Shown here piece by piece: positions 63,343 to 64,000 of a DNA stretch of 64,000 nucleotides. A program made the position numbers and the translations under genes. How positions within the stretch are numbered: position 1 is the first letter of the stretch; every line of letters starts with the position of its first letter. The notes under the pieces were generated by a model, which was not told the DNA's origin, ran no database searches, and saw only the letters and a list, made by a program, of their open reading frames with translations. The DNA is taken from positions 1 to 64,000 of the forward strand of contig JACQQF010000027.1 in assembly GCA_016207095.1 (NCBI GenBank). Reading direction: 5' to 3'. This DNA is from Candidatus Methylomirabilota bacterium (GTDB lineage: Bacteria; Methylomirabilota; Methylomirabilia; Methylomirabilales; Methylomirabilaceae).

Positions 63343-63360
63343 CGAACCTCACTGAGTTCG
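63343..63360 (-). promoter_or_regulatory. PyrR-binding hairpin (anti-antiterminator)
   Basis: On the minus strand CGAACTCAGTGAGGTTCG, stem CGAAC/GTTCG. The inner AACTCAGTGAGGTT matches the PyrR consensus ARUCCNGNGAGGYU at 12 of 14 positions. It lies between the promoter and the terminator, in the classical position of a PyrR attenuation system. Confidence 0.85.
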
Positions 63361-63376
63361 ATTAAAAGGCTACTTC

Positions 63377-63404
63377 ATCATAACAAGAAGCACGTTATTG
63401 TCAA
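63377..63404 (-). promoter_or_regulatory. Sigma70 promoter of the pyr operon
   Basis: TTGACA, 16 nt spacer, TATGAT on the minus strand. The RNA start is about 20 nt before the PyrR hairpin. It is the only promoter-like sequence before pyrR. Confidence 0.85.
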
Positions 63405-63427
63405 GAGAATTTTCCGAGCCGTTGCCG

Positions 63428-63859
63428 TTACTTTTTCTGGCTGTAATCCCATGTGACGACCTTCTTGGGGATGACCTTCATGAGGAGAGGATCGCCACCA
63501 CTGACCAGGTACTTGTAGCCCGGATGCTCGCTGGTGCCGAAGTAGCGCTGTGCCATCGCCTCGCGGAATCGCGCCAGCATCTTCTTATCCTTCACGAACT
63601 CTACCCTTCCTTGGATCATGACCCCTTTGTAGGCATCAAAACTGTCGCCGGTATCGACCACCAGCGCCATCTTGGGATTAGCCTTGAGGTTCAGGCCTTT
63701 CTTCGAATTGGGCGAGGTTTCAATGTACAGGTCGCCATCCAGCAGGATGTGCCAGACGGGCACCACGTGCGGCTGACCGAAGCGATCCACAGTGGCCAGC
63801 CGGCAGAGCTTCTGCTCTCCCAAAAACATCTTCATGGCCTGTCGGCTTAGCGTTGCCAT
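63428..63859 (-). CDS. Pyridoxamine 5'-phosphate oxidase-fold protein
   Basis: 143 aa split-barrel flavin/F420/heme-binding family protein. Visible core: KLCRLATVDRFGQPHVVPVWHILLDGDLYIET, KMALVVDTGDSF and KGVMIQGRVEFV. This is the general PNPOx-like fold; no pyridoxine function is implied. The 3' end overlaps no promoter feature, but lies 24 bp from the pyr -35 box. ATG follows GGGAGAG. Confidence 0.87.
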   Translation of the reverse strand: MATLSRQAMKMFLGEQKLCRLATVDRFGQPHVVPVWHILLDGDLYIETSPNSKKGLNLKANPKMALVVDTGDSFDAYKGVMIQGRVEFVKDKKMLARFREAMAQRYFGTSEHPGYKYLVSGGDPLLMKVIPKKVVTWDYSQKK

Positions 63860-63869
63860 CTCTCTCCCT

Positions 63870-64000
63870 CTAGCCCTGGGGTGTCGTGGCCCGTCGCACC
63901 TCGATCAATTCCCGGACAGCAGGAACCAGGTAGATCGTCGAAAGATCGAATCGTGCCAGGCAGTCGGCTAAGACGCGGATCCGATCGCTCGGAGGAAGCC
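63870..64000 (-). CDS. C-terminal end of a gene cut by the window edge
   Basis: One frame is open over the last 131 bases of the window and ends in TAG: DRIRVLADCLARFDLSTIYL continuing to RRATTPQG. It reads like the helical end of a soluble protein and lies 10 bp upstream of the PNPOx-fold gene in the same direction. The family cannot be recognised from 42 residues. Confidence 0.45.
   Translation of the reverse strand, partial: LPPSDRIRVLADCLARFDLSTIYLVPAVRELIEVRRATTPQG

Overview
The window is GC-rich, densely packed bacterial chromosome with almost every gene on the minus strand. The gene set combines pyruvate:ferredoxin oxidoreductase, a NuoG-like formate dehydrogenase, PEP synthase, an archaeal-type methionine adenosyltransferase, many CBS and universal-stress proteins and a selenocysteine tRNA. 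It suggests a low-oxygen, redox-versatile bacterium. My impression is NC10/Methylomirabilota or a similar deep lineage, but there is no rRNA marker and this is unverified.

Layout. 0-5 kb: citrate synthase, a Tll0287-like c-type heme protein and formate dehydrogenase alpha. 5.7-11 kb: Hsp20, PEP synthase and a Lon-family protease. 11-23 kb: a stress island of four paralogous GNAT acetyltransferases, two UspA genes (one frameshifted), a P-type ATPase, CBS-ACT proteins, a frameshifted archaeal-type MAT, a BCAM0308-family protein, a CysC-like kinase and an APH-fold kinase. 23-31 kb: radical SAM/SPASM protein, CBS and HD-GYP genes inside a duplicated cassette, a two-domain multicopper oxidase, a propeller remnant and thiolase. 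31-37 kb: one operon of receiver protein, beta-propeller, CBS, PFOR alpha-gamma, CBS and PFOR delta-beta. 38-41 kb: histidine kinase and sigma54 activator, then tRNA-Sec. 41.5-48.8 kb: a plus-strand island with cupin, EgtB/SenA-like enzyme, EgtD, an EgtUV-like ABC transporter and a MetE-like enzyme. 49-50.6 kb: toxin-antitoxin pair and endonuclease III. 50.7-63.4 kb: a pyrimidine operon (pyrR-B-C, carA, O-methyltransferase, carB, pyrK, pabB, pabC, pyrD) with sigma70 promoter, PyrR-binding hairpin and attenuator.

The strongest new signal is regulatory. Four promoter regions (formate dehydrogenase, UspA/stress operon, multicopper oxidase, receiver/PFOR operon) share one architecture: a sigma54 core of form TGGyAT-N5-TTGC, then 112-122 bp upstream a palindrome of form TGGGGCA-N3/4-TGCCCCA, and a second palindrome 68-70 bp further out. 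This looks like a coordinated sigma54 regulon, plausibly driven by the kinase/activator pair encoded at 38-41 kb.

Repeats are the second theme. A MITE-like element with CTAG ends sits at the 3' ends of three genes, supplies the stop codon of two of them, and includes one nested copy. Heptanucleotide GTGCGAG-type tandem repeats and TTCGA/CTCAGG palindromes have entered the pyr operon, apparently in frame inside pyrK, carA and pyrC and at the ends of pabB, pabC, pyrD and carB. A similar palindrome sits inside a small ribbon-helix-helix-like gene.
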